DNA of 61,935 nucleotides from Thermoplasmata archaeon (GCA_021817225.1 JAKAVR010000004.1:1-61935), one strand, 5' to 3'. Positions 43,822 through 53,266 are shown, counted from the stretch's first letter. The notes: generated by a model not told the origin, from the letters alone. Numbers and translations: made by a program.

Positions 43822-44574
43822 TTGGGATTGTTCCTGATGCTTGCTTCATTGCCTGAAGGGATAATATCCATCATACTCAGCCTGCTGCTCAGTTACGCAG
43901 CCTACAGGCAGAAGATGCTCACTCTGGCGGGATCGGTCGCCGCATTCACAGTCAGCGCCCTCATCGGGCTGCTGGGCAACCTTTCTTGGCTCCTGCTCAT
44001 TCTCACATTTGTTGCTGCGGCATTCGTCACAACCAGGTTCCGTATACTGGAGAAGGCCAGAATGGGGCTCCAGGAGGGAAGGAAAGGAGAAAGGGGCAGC
44101 CTCAACGTGGTGGGAAACAGTCTTCCCGCTGTCTTTATTGCCCTGCTCAGCACGGTTCTTGGAGTGCAGGGCTCCCAGACGAGCTACGCAATAATATATA
44201 CGGTGGCGATTGGCGCGGCGACTGCCGACACGCTTGCAAGCGAGATCGGTGTGATTGACAGGCACCCGCGGCTAATCACGACGATGAGGCCCGTCCCGCC
44301 TGGAACCGACGGCGGCATCTCAGTGCTCGGGACCGCTGCCTCCTTTGGCGGCGCCCTGTTCATATCGGTGGCTGGATACGTCCTTATGATGCTCCTCGGC
44401 CAGCCCCTTCCTGCATACTTCATTCCACTTACGGCGGTGCTTGGCCTTCTTGGCTCGTTGATTGACAGCCTGCTCGGGGCAACGCTTGAGAGAAACGGAC
44501 TGATTGGCAAGCAAACGAACAATCTTGCCTCAATTGTTGTCGCCTGCCTCATCGCCGGGGCCCTTGTGATTTGA
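43822..44574 (+). CDS. DUF92/TMEM19 family membrane protein
   Basis: 250 residues with about seven spans. The family motif is clear: AATADTLASEIGVIDRHPRLITTMRPVPPGTDGGISVLGTAASFGG (about 128-175), with two acidic residues in the membrane region. The plant relative VTE6 is a phytyl-phosphate kinase, so an isoprenoid-phosphate kinase role in lipid recycling is possible here. TTG 43822 is used; ATG 43837 is an alternative. Last gene of a three-gene run; a TATA-like box for the 5S gene begins 37 bases after the stop. Confidence 0.85.
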   Translation: MGLFLMLASLPEGIISIILSLLLSYAAYRQKMLTLAGSVAAFTVSALIGLLGNLSWLLLILTFVAAAFVTTRFRILEKARMGLQEGRKGERGSLNVVGNSLPAVFIALLSTVLGVQGSQTSYAIIYTVAIGAATADTLASEIGVIDRHPRLITTMRPVPPGTDGGISVLGTAASFGGALFISVAGYVLMMLLGQPLPAYFIPLTAVLGLLGSLIDSLLGATLERNGLIGKQTNNLASIVVACLIAGALVI

Positions 44575-44610
44575 TGCAGGCAGTGATTTCGCATTCGTCC
44601 CTGCAAAAGG

Positions 44611-44619
44611 CATAAATAG
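44611..44619 (+). promoter_or_regulatory. TATA box of the 5S rRNA gene
   Basis: CATAAATAG, centre about 32 bases before the proposed 5' end of the 5S at 44647. Confidence 0.5.
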
Positions 44620-44646
44620 GAAATAGGATTGTTGATTTTCAGGAAT

Positions 44647-44784
44647 GGTACGACGGCCAAAGTGGTGGTGTCACACCTGGTCTCGTCCGATCCCAGAAGT
44701 TAAGACCACCTACGTTCCCTGTGGTACTGTTGTGCGCGAGCCAACGGGAAGCTTGGCCCCGCAAGGGGTTTTGCCTTTAGTGCC
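44647..44784 (+). rRNA. 5S ribosomal RNA (3' boundary uncertain)
   Basis: The 5' half is a clear 5S: GGUACGACGGCCAAAGUGG, GUCUCGUCCGAUCCCAGAAG and UUAAGACCACC, then GGUACUGUUGUGCGCGAGCC and GGGAAGC in the right order. Helix I can form as GGUAC (44647-44651) with GUGCC (44780-44784). Between the GGGAA element and that end there are about 15 bases more than usual, including CCCC-GCAA-GGGG (44757-44768), a stable tetraloop hairpin. If these belong to the rRNA the molecule is about 138 long; the alternative is a shorter 5S ending near 44768. No other rRNA genes are in the window, as in Thermoplasma-type genomes where the rRNA genes are unlinked. Confidence 0.9.
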
Positions 44785-44792
44785 CAGGCAAA
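44770..44792 (+). terminator. stem-loop at the 3' end of the 5S region
   Basis: TTTGCCT (44770-44776) can pair with AGGCAAA (44786-44792) across a 9-base loop. It competes with the helix I pairing proposed for a 138-base 5S, so it may be a processing or termination signal. Confidence 0.35.
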
Positions 44793-44946
44793 TTAATCGA
44801 TATCCTTCGGGATAACGATGAAGTTTGCCGTTATAAAGGTGCTAAAGCGCTTAGAGCGCTGTCGGCCATTCCCCGCTGCTTTTCTGTGAGAACGACTCAG
44901 TAAGCTTTATTTGCGCATCTGCAGACTATCGCAGAGGGTAAATGAC

Positions 44947-45831
44947 TTGGACCTGACCATTCAGACCGCATTCATCCTAGCCGCGCTGATAGCGGCCCTC
45001 ATCCTGGCAGGCTACCTGGAATGGAGTTACGCCAGAGGCAGGCTGATGAGGAAGAGGAGCGCAAGACTCGCGGCCGGCGTTGCAAGGGAGGAGGCATTCA
45101 ACGCCTCTGTAACAACAAAGGCAATCATGAGAAACCTCAGGGCTCAGGGTTACGACGTTGCCAGGGCAGAACCTCTTGTGAGGCAGACGGATGCTGAGCT
45201 CGAAATGGGCAATTTCACCAGCGCCAAGCTTCTCGCCGAAGATGCAAAGAACACACTGTTCGAAATCAAATCGGCCAGCGTGAGGCAGACAGGCGGGCTG
45301 ACGAAGGAGCCTGCAGGCGAAACAGCAGGTGCGCAGAAAGGGCAGGGAATCAGGCAGGCGCCGCCCCCCGCCGAGGCGCGGCAGCCAGTCGCACAGAAGA
45401 AGCTGCCAAGGAACTATGCCGAAGCAAGCTTCACAATCAAGTCCGTTGAAACAGAAGTTGAGAATGCGGCCGGTGAAGGGAAGAACACCGAGATACCGGC
45501 TAAGTTCCTGGCGGAGGCAAAAGAGAATTTTGAAGATGAAAGGTACGATGATGCACTTCGGCTTGCCGTGAGGGCAAGCAGGTCACTGGCAGGAGAGGGA
45601 GGCGGCGAAACAAACATACAGGCTATCCCGCCGCAGACACCTGCGAAGAGCGGTGAAACTCCGAAAACAGCAAACCAGGTATGTGAAGAGTGCGGTGCAC
45701 CGTTGAAGACAGGCGACAGTTTCTGCAGGAAGTGCGGCGGGAAGATCAGACTTCAGTGCCCTGCTTGCGGAGAGCAGCTCTCGAAGGGTGATACCTTCTG
45801 CGGCAAGTGCGGCGGCAGGATAGAAAGCTGA
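44947..45831 (+). CDS. membrane-anchored protein with coiled middle and two zinc ribbons
   Basis: About 294 residues from TTG 44947, which has GAGGG 8 bases upstream; the frame extends to 44911. A hydrophobic anchor (about 7-25), a basic patch, two helical repeat-like segments (about 50-95 and 155-210) that share a 'leucine-rich, E/K/A' pattern, a Pro/Gln-rich linker, and two C-terminal zinc ribbons (CEECGAPLKTGDSFCRKCGG and CPACGEQLSKGDTFCGKCGG). Such anchored zinc-ribbon proteins are common in archaea with unknown function. A TATA-like AGCTTTATTTG (about 44901) precedes it. Confidence 0.8.
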   Translation: MDLTIQTAFILAALIAALILAGYLEWSYARGRLMRKRSARLAAGVAREEAFNASVTTKAIMRNLRAQGYDVARAEPLVRQTDAELEMGNFTSAKLLAEDAKNTLFEIKSASVRQTGGLTKEPAGETAGAQKGQGIRQAPPPAEARQPVAQKKLPRNYAEASFTIKSVETEVENAAGEGKNTEIPAKFLAEAKENFEDERYDDALRLAVRASRSLAGEGGGETNIQAIPPQTPAKSGETPKTANQVCEECGAPLKTGDSFCRKCGGKIRLQCPACGEQLSKGDTFCGKCGGRIES

Positions 45832-45936
45832 GGGCATTGTCACATGTGTCCATTCCCGGCCCATATAAGGCACAAATAATATTATATTGGAAATCCACGA
45901 TGGGTATGCGTATACAAAGGAGTTGAACACACCACG

Positions 45937-46323
45937 GTGGAGAGCAAAACAGCGAACAAGAAGACCGAAGAGCGAATTCTAGACAGGCTCGTTTCAGAAG
46001 GTCCTCTCACATCATGCTCAATTGTTTCAAGAACGGGGCTGCTCGTGGCCGGGGACTCTGTGAGCCCGCAGAAGAAGGAGACATTCGCTGCCATGGCCGC
46101 CATAGTATTCAGCGCAGCCGAGGCAGTCAAGGGGGATGTCAAGGCAGGGAAGGTGGACAACATAGTTGCGACCTTTGAAGACAACAGGCTTCTTCTTTTC
46201 CCAGTGAGCTCCAATTACATACTGGTGGGAGTGCTCGAGGATTCTCAGGCGACGGAAAAGGCGCTCCGCGGGATGGAAGAAGTGGCGACGAAGCTCAGAA
46301 AGGAAGCGCCCTGGCTGAACTAG
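45937..46323 (+). CDS. roadblock/LC7 domain protein
   Basis: 128 residues with the roadblock fold: IVSRTGLLVAGDS early, a helix AAMAAIVFSAAEAV, then IVATFEDNRLLLFPVSSNYILVGVLE. In archaea these proteins act with small Ras-like GTPases (MglB-type activators) or form scaffolds; no GTPase gene is adjacent. GTG start at 45937; an ATAATATTATATT run about 40-50 bases upstream may be the promoter. It ends 4 bases before the pyrI stop, which is convergent. Confidence 0.88.
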   Translation: MESKTANKKTEERILDRLVSEGPLTSCSIVSRTGLLVAGDSVSPQKKETFAAMAAIVFSAAEAVKGDVKAGKVDNIVATFEDNRLLLFPVSSNYILVGVLEDSQATEKALRGMEEVATKLRKEAPWLN

Positions 46324-46778
46324 ATTATGTATTTCTCCACACTGGACTGAATCCTGTCACAGAAATGGCACTTGAGCGTCAGCGGCCTCTGGCTTACAAC
46401 GAGGAAGCTGGTCTCCACAGGCTCGTTGCTGTTTGTTACGCAGTTCGGATTGGCGCACCTGACTATGCCCTTCACGACCGATGGAAGCTCGACCTTCATC
46501 TTCTCGGCCACGTTGTAATCCCTGATTATGTTGATTGTGGCACGGGGCGCGATTAGGGAAATTCTGTTTACCTCGTCCGAATAAAGCTCCCTGTCCTCGA
46601 TCTTCACAATGTCCTTCCACTCATCCTTCTTGCTCCTCACGTGCATGGCCACGCTTACTGTGCTCTTTATGTTCTCCCCTGTCACTTCGAGTATTTTGAG
46701 CACGCTCAGAGCGGCACCCGTTTCAATATGGTCTATCACGGTGCCATTCCTTATCGGCTGGACCTTCAGTTCCTTCAG
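46320..46778 (-). CDS. pyrI: aspartate carbamoyltransferase regulatory chain (CTG start)
   Basis: 152 residues, normal for PyrI. An N-terminal allosteric domain (VQPIRNGTVIDHIETGAALSVLKIL), and a C-terminal zinc domain with CANPNCVTNS and CHFCD. The conserved start LKELKVQPIRNGT is encoded upstream of any ATG/GTG/TTG; the only plausible start is CTG at 46778, which overlaps the pyrB stop as CTGA, a GGGGGTGG ribosome site lying 5 bases upstream. A GTG at 46739 would delete the conserved VQPI region. PyrI binds nucleotides and tunes PyrB activity. Coordinates with the CTG are my choice. Confidence 0.93.
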   Translation of the reverse strand: MKELKVQPIRNGTVIDHIETGAALSVLKILEVTGENIKSTVSVAMHVRSKKDEWKDIVKIEDRELYSDEVNRISLIAPRATINIIRDYNVAEKMKVELPSVVKGIVRCANPNCVTNSNEPVETSFLVVSQRPLTLKCHFCDRIQSSVEKYII

Positions 46779-47707
46779 AATTCCACCCCCAGAAGCATTG
46801 AGAGTATTGCCATTCGCACCGGGATACCGTATGCGGCCTGCTTGAAGTAAAGTGAATGGGATGTCGAATCCACCTCGGGAGCTATCTCGCTGATGCGCGG
46901 GAGCGGATGCATCACCGAAAGCGTTGACTTTCCCTTTGAAAGCAGTTTTGAGTCTATCCTGTAGGAGCCAGCGACCTTCGCGTACTCTGTCGCATCTGCA
47001 AACCGCTCCTTCTGTATCCTTGTCACATAGAGCACATCAGCATCCTTCACCGCGTCCTCGAGCGCGGTTGCATACCTTGGCCTGCAGCCCTTTGATTCTA
47101 TCTCGGCAATGACTTCCTTTGGCAATTCAAGCGAAGGGGGTGCTACGAAGGTGAGGTTTGCACCGAAAAGTGCCAGCGCCTCCGAAAGGGAGTGGACGGT
47201 CCTTCCGAACTTGAGGTCGCCGAGTATGACTACATTGAGCCCTTCAAGCTTCTCCTTGCTCTCAAGCATCGTGAAGAGGTCGAGTATAGTCTGCGTTGGA
47301 TGCTGTCCGGCACCGTCCCCTGCATTGACAACAGGCTTCGTGCTCAGGTCAGCCGCCAGGCGTGCGGCACCCTCCAGAGGATGCCTTATCACGAGTATGT
47401 CTGCATATGTTTCTGTGACACGGATGGTGTCTGAAAGGTTTTCCCCTTTCTCAATTGAGGTGCCCATCGGGGAGGAAAAACCCATCACCGCCCCGCCGAG
47501 CCTCAGCATCGCCGATTCGAAGGAAAGCCTGGTCCTCGTTGAAGGCTCATAGAAGAGAGTGCCAAGAATCTTGCCTTCGAGTGCATTTGACTTCTCTTCG
47601 CCGCTTGCGAAAGGGACCATCTGTTTTGCCTTCTTCAGGACAAATGAAATCTCCTGCTTCGAAAAGTCCCTAATCGACACAAAATCAGAAAATCGTGGAC
47701 TCCCCAT
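46775..47707 (-). CDS. pyrB: aspartate carbamoyltransferase catalytic chain
   Basis: 310 residues. The carbamoyl-phosphate loop FYEPSTRTRLSFESAM, the HPTQTILDLFTM motif, the 80s-type ENLSDTIRV loop and the HPLPRISEI motif are all present, so the enzyme should catalyse the first committed step of pyrimidine synthesis. ATG 47707 (instead of the upstream frame start at 47800) gives the normal N terminus and lies about 34 bases after a TATA box (47737-47746). Overlaps pyrI by 4 bases. Confidence 0.97.
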   Translation of the reverse strand: MGSPRFSDFVSIRDFSKQEISFVLKKAKQMVPFASGEEKSNALEGKILGTLFYEPSTRTRLSFESAMLRLGGAVMGFSSPMGTSIEKGENLSDTIRVTETYADILVIRHPLEGAARLAADLSTKPVVNAGDGAGQHPTQTILDLFTMLESKEKLEGLNVVILGDLKFGRTVHSLSEALALFGANLTFVAPPSLELPKEVIAEIESKGCRPRYATALEDAVKDADVLYVTRIQKERFADATEYAKVAGSYRIDSKLLSKGKSTLSVMHPLPRISEIAPEVDSTSHSLYFKQAAYGIPVRMAILSMLLGVEF

Positions 47708-47736
47708 CTCACACCATAAATGCTGATGTACTTGGA

Positions 47737-47746
47737 GTATTAAATC
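47737..47746 (-). promoter_or_regulatory. TATA box of the pyrBI operon
   Basis: GATTTAATAC on the minus strand, centre about 34 bases before ATG 47707. Confidence 0.55.
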
Positions 47747-47803
47747 GTAGGGGTAAAGAAGGGCGATCCAGCCCAAGCCGACCTGTGGCTGGACATGCAA
47801 ATA

Positions 47804-47815
47804 CCTTTTAAAAGG
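47804..47815 (+). promoter_or_regulatory. TATA box of archaeosine synthase gene
   Basis: The palindromic CCTTTTAAAAGG has its centre 25-26 bases before ATG 47835, predicting a fully leaderless transcript. Confidence 0.5.
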
Positions 47816-47834
47816 ACGAGGTCATCTTTCACCG

Positions 47835-49664
47835 ATGATCGATATACATTCACGCTACTCCATTGCAAAAGTTGCAACTTCATCCCTCGGCACGGTGAAG
47901 CTCCGTGTCCCCAACGTCCTTTTCTCTGAACCCCACGACAGGGATGAGTATGCGGGTCAGTTCGAGGCGCTGCTCACATCCAGGATCATAGACACGGAAA
48001 AGGTGCAGTTTGTTGCCCCGCAGAACGAAATGGTAAGGGGTGAAAGGAAGGCGGTTTTCGGCGGCGGCGCGGTTGTAATGCCGAACTACATACCATTCTC
48101 ATCCCTCATAGAGAACATAGAAACAAGCTACGAAAGGGACAGGAATGCCGAAGTCTTCATCGCAGTCGGCAGAAATGAACGGATTGCCTCGGAACTCAGT
48201 GGCGTGAAGTCGGAACTTGTCGAGGTATCCAATGCGCCCGAGCTGTCAAGGGATCCCTACGACCTTGCTCAAACGATCATAAGTGCGAGGGGCGCCGTCG
48301 GGATGAACAGGCTCCTTTACTTTCCCGGTGTGGCAACGCCTCAGAACCTCTCCATGCTTGTGTATTCCGGCGCAGACATCACCGACTCCTCGTCCACCGA
48401 CCTTTCAGCCCTGACCGGACAGGTATTCGTCGATGGCATTGCCTACCCTGCCTCCGCGCTCAGGGAGGGGATATGTTCATGCCCCGCGTGCATGTCCGAT
48501 GCAGGGGAGAGACCCGTCTGGCACAACAGGTACCAGCTCCTCTCCGAGCTCATGAGGTGCAGGGTGGCAATATCGTCCGGCAGCCTCAGGGAATATGTAG
48601 AGTCAAGGGCATCCGTTTCGCCCTGGAACACCGAGTTCCTGAGGTACCTTGACAGCATCCACCGCGACTTCATCGAGAAGTATGCCCCGAATGCAAACAT
48701 CATGATCAGGGCAGGCACGGCACAGTCGCTGACAAGGCCCGAGATAGTCCGCTACGTGAACCGTGTTTCGGAACGCTATACACCTCCGCCTCTGAAGATC
48801 GCCCTGCTTGTCCCATGTTCCCACAGGAAGCCATATTTCCTTTCAAGATCGCACCGCCTCTTTCTCGAGGCGGTGAGGGCGTCAGGGCACAGTGACCAGG
48901 TGCACCTCGTCACCGTTACTTCCCCCCTGGGAGTGGTGCCGGAGGAGCTGGAGACCGTCTTTCCTGCGGCCAGCTACGACATCCCGGTCACGGGTCACTG
49001 GTCACACGAGGAGAAGGAGAGGTCCATCGCGCTGCTCAGCTCGTTGATATCGAAGGGAGGCTATGAGCTTGTCATCTCCCATCTTGCTGATGAGAGGGAT
49101 TTCATCAACCGGGCGCTCGAAAGCGCAGGAGTGCGCTACGTGGACACATCCATGGGAAACACGCGGTCGGCCGAGTCCCTCAGGAGACTGACGGAGGCCG
49201 TCGACTCAGCCGGAGAAATGAAACATGTCCGGTGGGAAGAAAGAATGAAATGCCTTCTTTCAAACCTCGCCGCATTCCAGTTTGGTGAAGCTGGCAGGGA
49301 ACTTCTGAACGGTGCACGCCTTTCGGGAAGGTATCCGTACGTGCGCATTACAAGGGGACAGAAGCAGCTCGGAATGCTCACGGGGCAGCGCGGCGTCATA
49401 TCGCTGACGCTTGACGGGGCGGATGCGCTGCAGGGAAGTGTCGAGGGTTACACAGTCGAGATGGAAGACTTCAGGCTGATAGGAAACTTGTTCGCTGCTG
49501 GTGTGGCCAGGGCAGGAGAACTGCTTAGGATTGGGGATGAGGCATTGATTTCAAGGAAGGGCAGTATCATGGCCGTGGGGGTGGCCTCGATGAGCGCTTT
49601 GGAAATGAACGAAAAAAAGAAGGGAGAGGCTGTCCATGTCAGGCATTTCAGAAGAGAAGCCTGA
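47835..49664 (+). CDS. arcS: archaeosine synthase (ArcS/TgtA2)
   Basis: 609 residues. A TGT-like N-terminal domain with a zinc-type CSCPAC motif near 216-221, the ArcS-specific [14 protein letters not shown] segment (about 329-342), and a C-terminal PUA domain (from about 505, [20 protein letters not shown] ... LRIGDEALI). It converts preQ0 at position 15 of archaeal tRNA to archaeosine. It lies upstream of radA, same direction, but radA has its own promoter. No partner TGT or QueF-like gene is visible here. Confidence 0.93.
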   Translation: MIDIHSRYSIAKVATSSLGTVKLRVPNVLFSEPHDRDEYAGQFEALLTSRIIDTEKVQFVAPQNEMVRGERKAVFGGGAVVMPNYIPFSSLIENIETSYERDRNAEVFIAVGRNERIASELSGVKSELVEVSNAPELSRDPYDLAQTIISARGAVGMNRLLYFPGVATPQNLSMLVYSGADITDSSSTDLSALTGQVFVDGIAYPASALREGICSCPACMSDAGERPVWHNRYQLLSELMRCRVAISSGSLREYVESRASVSPWNTEFLRYLDSIHRDFIEKYAPNANIMIRAGTAQSLTRPEIVRYVNRVSERYTPPPLKIALLVPCSHRKPYFLSRSHRLFLEAVRASGHSDQVHLVTVTSPLGVVPEELETVFPAASYDIPVTGHWSHEEKERSIALLSSLISKGGYELVISHLADERDFINRALESAGVRYVDTSMGNTRSAESLRRLTEAVDSAGEMKHVRWEERMKCLLSNLAAFQFGEAGRELLNGARLSGRYPYVRITRGQKQLGMLTGQRGVISLTLDGADALQGSVEGYTVEMEDFRLIGNLFAAGVARAGELLRIGDEALISRKGSIMAVGVASMSALEMNEKKKGEAVHVRHFRREA

Positions 49665-49716
49665 CCGGTCAGAGCCTGTGCAGCGCGGCATATTTTCGGG
49701 CTACTCCCCCTGACAT

Positions 49717-49728
49717 GTATTTAAATAA
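49717..49728 (+). promoter_or_regulatory. TATA box of radA
   Basis: GTATTTAAATAA, centre about 29 bases before ATG 49751, consistent with leaderless transcription and with rejecting the frame's upstream Met at 49715. Confidence 0.6.
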
Positions 49729-49750
49729 ACGCAATCTGGTAGTGAATCCG

Positions 49751-50716
49751 ATGTCAAGTTCAAAAACAATCCAGGTCAAAGAAAAGAAGCTCGAAGAGAT
49801 AAGCGGCATAGGGCCAGCAACTGCCGAAAAGCTGAAGGAAGCGGGCTACAGCGACCTAATGAGCATTGCGATTGAATCACCAAGGAACCTGGCAGAGATC
49901 TGCGAAATTGGAGAGTCGACGGCTGCCAAGATAATCGCCTCCGCCAAGGAAGCGGTGGACATAGGAGGCTTCGAGACGGGTGACGAAATACTGGAACGCA
50001 GAAGGCTGATTGGAAGGCTCACGACGGGTTCCAAGGCGCTGGACGAACTCATAGGCGGCGGCCTGGAAACACAGGCGATCACGGAGGTTTACGGTGAGTT
50101 CGGCAGCGGCAAGACACAGCTATGCCATCAGGCAGCTGTCACTGCAACCATGCCGGAGGACAGGGGAGGGCTCAACGGCGAAATTGTGATGATAGACACC
50201 GAAAACACCTTCCGGCCGGAAAGGATTGCGCAGATGTCATCCGCAATGGGTCTCGACCCTGTCGAGACGCTCAAGAAGATACATGTTGCAAGGGCATACA
50301 ATTCTGCGCACCAGATGCTCCTGGTGGAGAAGGCTGCAGAGCTTGCAAAGGAAAAGCCTGTGCGCCTGCTTCTTGTCGACTCGCTCACCGCGCACTTCAG
50401 GGCGGAGTATGTTGGCAGGGGCACACTCGCGGAAAGGCAGCAGGCCCTGAACACACACATGCACGCATTGCTGAGATTCGGCGATCTGCACAATGCAGTC
50501 ATACTGTGCACCAATCAGGTGGCAGCAAAGCCGGATGCATTCTTCGGCGATCCGACGAGACCTATCGGCGGTCACATTGTGGGGCACACGGCAACATACA
50601 GAATATACCTGAGGAAGAGCAAAGCAGGAAAGAGGATCGCAAGGCTTGTGGACTCTCCCAGCCTTCCTGAGGCGGAATGTGTGGTAACTGTTAACGAGGA
50701 TGGCATCCGGGACTGA
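49751..50716 (+). CDS. radA: DNA repair and recombination protein RadA
   Basis: 321 residues. The N-terminal helix-hairpin-helix domain ([25 protein letters not shown]) is followed by the RecA core: Walker A GEFGSGKT (about 116-123), [13 protein letters not shown], Walker [21 protein letters not shown], and the L2-type [25 protein letters not shown]. It forms filaments for strand exchange. ATG 49751 matches the promoter at 49717-49728. TrmG10 follows. Confidence 0.96.
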   Translation: MSSSKTIQVKEKKLEEISGIGPATAEKLKEAGYSDLMSIAIESPRNLAEICEIGESTAAKIIASAKEAVDIGGFETGDEILERRRLIGRLTTGSKALDELIGGGLETQAITEVYGEFGSGKTQLCHQAAVTATMPEDRGGLNGEIVMIDTENTFRPERIAQMSSAMGLDPVETLKKIHVARAYNSAHQMLLVEKAAELAKEKPVRLLLVDSLTAHFRAEYVGRGTLAERQQALNTHMHALLRFGDLHNAVILCTNQVAAKPDAFFGDPTRPIGGHIVGHTATYRIYLRKSKAGKRIARLVDSPSLPEAECVVTVNEDGIRD

Positions 50717-50738
50717 TTCAAAGGCACAATCGACGAAT

Positions 50739-51770
50739 ATGCGTGGTTCTGCAAGATACCTGTTTGAGCTTTCGCTGGAACACAGCGACTTCCCGTATAA
50801 TGAGCTGGCGGCGGTCAGTGAAAGGCTCGGTGACAAGTGCACCAGGACAAGCAAGCGGATATGCATCGTGGAGTCTCCCAGAACCGGCGTGGAAATGAAG
50901 GCGTATGGTGAAACGCTCGCCTTCTGCCTTAGGATTTCGTCCCTCCATGGAGAATACTCCGACTGGGAGGATTTGAAGCGGGGCGTCGAAGATGTTGCCT
51001 CGGCCGCACGAGGCAGCACAGCCTGCGTCCGCGTGGCTTCCGGCGACGAAGAGATCAGAAGAAAGAAGCCTGAACTTGAGAGGGAGCTTGGCGGCCTGGT
51101 GTCGCGCTACTGCACAATAAGGCTCGACAAGCCTGAAACAGAGGTGAGGATCGTTGCAGAAGCAGGCGTATTCTTCCTCGCCACCAAGATAATGGATGTG
51201 GACAGGAGAGCAATAGACTCCCGCCACGTCAAACACAGGGCCTTCTTCTCACCGGTCTCCCTCTCGCCGCGTTATGCGAGGGGACTGCTCAACCTGTGCG
51301 GGGTCGCCAGGGGAAAGCGTGTTCTTGACCCCTTCTGCGGCACGGGCGGAATTGTGATAGAGGCGGTCCTGCTTGGCGCGGATACAGCAGGCAGCGATAT
51401 AGATCCGCTTATGGTTGAAGGCACAATGAAGAACCTCGAACAGCTCGGGCTGGCATCGGGTTGTGAACTCCGTTGCATGGATGTGGGCCGTATTGGAGAG
51501 TTCGGGACATTTGACGCTGTTGTTACAGACCCTCCATACGGCAGGTCATCTTTCTACAACAGGGAGGATATCGGCAAACTCTACATGCGGTACCTGAATG
51601 CTGCAGAAAGGTGCCTTAGAGAAGGCGGCACAATAGGCATTGTGGTGCCTGACATTAAACTGCTTCCCGAGATCGAAGGTCTTGAGATGAGGGTGCACAT
51701 AGCACAGAGAGTGCACAAGTCGCTTGTCAGAAACTACGTCGTCCTGGGCAGGAAGGCCCGCCGGGCCTAA
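50739..51770 (+). CDS. tRNA (guanine(10)-N2)-dimethyltransferase (Trm-G10/Trm11 family)
   Basis: About 343 residues. An N-terminal THUMP-containing region (from YLFELSLEHSDFPYNELAAV to about 175), then a Rossmann methyltransferase with LDPFCGTGGIVIEAVLLGA (SAM motif I) and TDPPYGRS (N2-guanine catalytic motif). It should methylate G10 of tRNAs. ATG 50739 avoids overlapping radA; ATG 50700 overlaps it by 17 bases and is the alternative. Confidence 0.9.
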   Translation: MRGSARYLFELSLEHSDFPYNELAAVSERLGDKCTRTSKRICIVESPRTGVEMKAYGETLAFCLRISSLHGEYSDWEDLKRGVEDVASAARGSTACVRVASGDEEIRRKKPELERELGGLVSRYCTIRLDKPETEVRIVAEAGVFFLATKIMDVDRRAIDSRHVKHRAFFSPVSLSPRYARGLLNLCGVARGKRVLDPFCGTGGIVIEAVLLGADTAGSDIDPLMVEGTMKNLEQLGLASGCELRCMDVGRIGEFGTFDAVVTDPPYGRSSFYNREDIGKLYMRYLNAAERCLREGGTIGIVVPDIKLLPEIEGLEMRVHIAQRVHKSLVRNYVVLGRKARRA

Positions 51771-53266
51771 GAGTAGCCGACTGTAATGGGAACGGAACTC
51801 ACGTACCCGTTGCTTGAACCCTGTATGTGGAGTATGTATGTCCCGGACACAATGGTTGAGGTGGCGGCAATACGGACCGATGCGGATGCCGTTGCGCCAG
51901 GATCTATATTCAGAACAACGTAAGTGCCATACTGTCCACTTCCTGGCGGATATGCAAATGTGGCGACGACGTTCGCGTTCTGCAGCTGAGTGATATTGAC
52001 CGCTTCCTGGACATTTCCCGTGTTCACGACTGTTATGTTGAAATACTGGACACTGGAGGCCGAGTTCATGGAAATCAGCTGTGTGCTGGAGGAGATTGTG
52101 AATGATGTGCTGGACGATACTGTCACGATCGGAAAGGGTGTGAAAGTGACAAGGAACATCGCCAGCGCAACAGCACCGAGCATTTTCCTGCTTACCTTCA
52201 GCTTTGAAATATCGTTGAGCGGCGGGGGATGCCTGACGCCGACAAGCAGGACGAAGAGCGCTATGAGTATCCAGCTCTCGAACTCGAATGAGAGTAAGAC
52301 CATTCCCAGGATTGCAGCCCAGCCGAGATACTTCGACTGTTCTCCAAGCAGAGCCCTGGCGACATGCCCGCCGTCAAGCTGTCCCGCGGGGAGCAGATTC
52401 AAAGCGGTCGCAAAGAAGCCGACCCAAGCCGCGAACGCAGTGGGGAATATGTTCAGATTCGAGGAGAAGGGAAAAAGTGAGAGCATCAGGCTGTAGAGGT
52501 AGGGGACGGTGAAAACCTGCGCCCCTGGCGTAAGTGGTGGTGAAACAACGGGGTTCATCTGGGTCAGGTAGAAACCAACGAAAGCAACAGGTATTGCCAC
52601 GAGAAAACCTGCGATCGGCCCCGCGATGCCTATCTCGAGCAGTGCTTTCCTGTTAGGGAACGGATCGCGTATTGAAATGAATGCACCCAGAGTGCCAAGC
52701 GGTGGAATGGATGGAATGAAGTAGGGAAGCGATGCGTTGACCCTGAACCTCCGTGCTACAAGAAAATGGCCCATCTCGTGCGTTCCAAGTATGAGCATTA
52801 CAGGAGTCACGAAATATACCAATCCGTTCAGGAAGTTGCTGAGTGTCCATATGTTGTTGCTGTTGTAGTAGCCTGCCCAGAGGAAGGCGCCTGCAATGGT
52901 CGTCGAAATAAGCGTTGCCGCAAGGAGTATGATGTTTGGTATGTTTCCCTTCCTGCCGACCGGCTTTCGTTTCCCCACGGTGATTGTGTACTCTCCGCCC
53001 CTTTTCTGGAGGAATGGTATGTAGTTTATCGGGACAAGAGCCTTCCTTATAGAATCAAAATTGTTCTCCAGGGTTGCTGGATTGCAGTCCACGAAGAAGA
53101 CAACAGCGTCATAGGTGACCCTTATGTCATATACTTCAAACTGGGAAGAGACAAGGGACTTCAGTCTCTCCACTTCAGCGCCGAGCGAAGAGGGCCCGGA
53201 CGTGCCATCTCGGTAAGCCACGCTGCAACAACGCAGCCACATGTAAATAAGTATTATGTCATCCAT
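51767..53266 (-). CDS. site-2 protease family membrane metalloprotease (M50)
   Basis: About 499 residues. A soluble N-terminal domain (about 1-100), then membrane spans with GTHEMGHFLVARRF (HExxH zinc site, about 165-178) and LLPAGQLDGGHVARALLG (third ligand Asp, about 310), the S2P hallmark, and a C-terminal extracytoplasmic beta-rich tail (from about 400) with TSFTISSSTQ and N-x-S/T sites. It cleaves membrane-embedded substrates; such M50 proteases regulate anti-sigma-like factors in bacteria, targets unknown here. ATG 53266 is chosen over the frame start at 53302. Divergent from ubiA. Confidence 0.9.
   Translation of the reverse strand: MDDIILIYMWLRCCSVAYRDGTSGPSSLGAEVERLKSLVSSQFEVYDIRVTYDAVVFFVDCNPATLENNFDSIRKALVPINYIPFLQKRGGEYTITVGKRKPVGRKGNIPNIILLAATLISTTIAGAFLWAGYYNSNNIWTLSNFLNGLVYFVTPVMLILGTHEMGHFLVARRFRVNASLPYFIPSIPPLGTLGAFISIRDPFPNRKALLEIGIAGPIAGFLVAIPVAFVGFYLTQMNPVVSPPLTPGAQVFTVPYLYSLMLSLFPFSSNLNIFPTAFAAWVGFFATALNLLPAGQLDGGHVARALLGEQSKYLGWAAILGMVLLSFEFESWILIALFVLLVGVRHPPPLNDISKLKVSRKMLGAVALAMFLVTFTPFPIVTVSSSTSFTISSSTQLISMNSASSVQYFNITVVNTGNVQEAVNITQLQNANVVATFAYPPGSGQYGTYVVLNIDPGATASASVRIAATSTIVSGTYILHIQGSSNGYVSSVPITVGYS

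Noticed and set aside
46320-46739. pyrI starting at GTG 46739
   Set aside because: This would cut off the conserved VQPIRNGT part and leave a 36-base gap to pyrB; the CTG with a ribosome site fits better.
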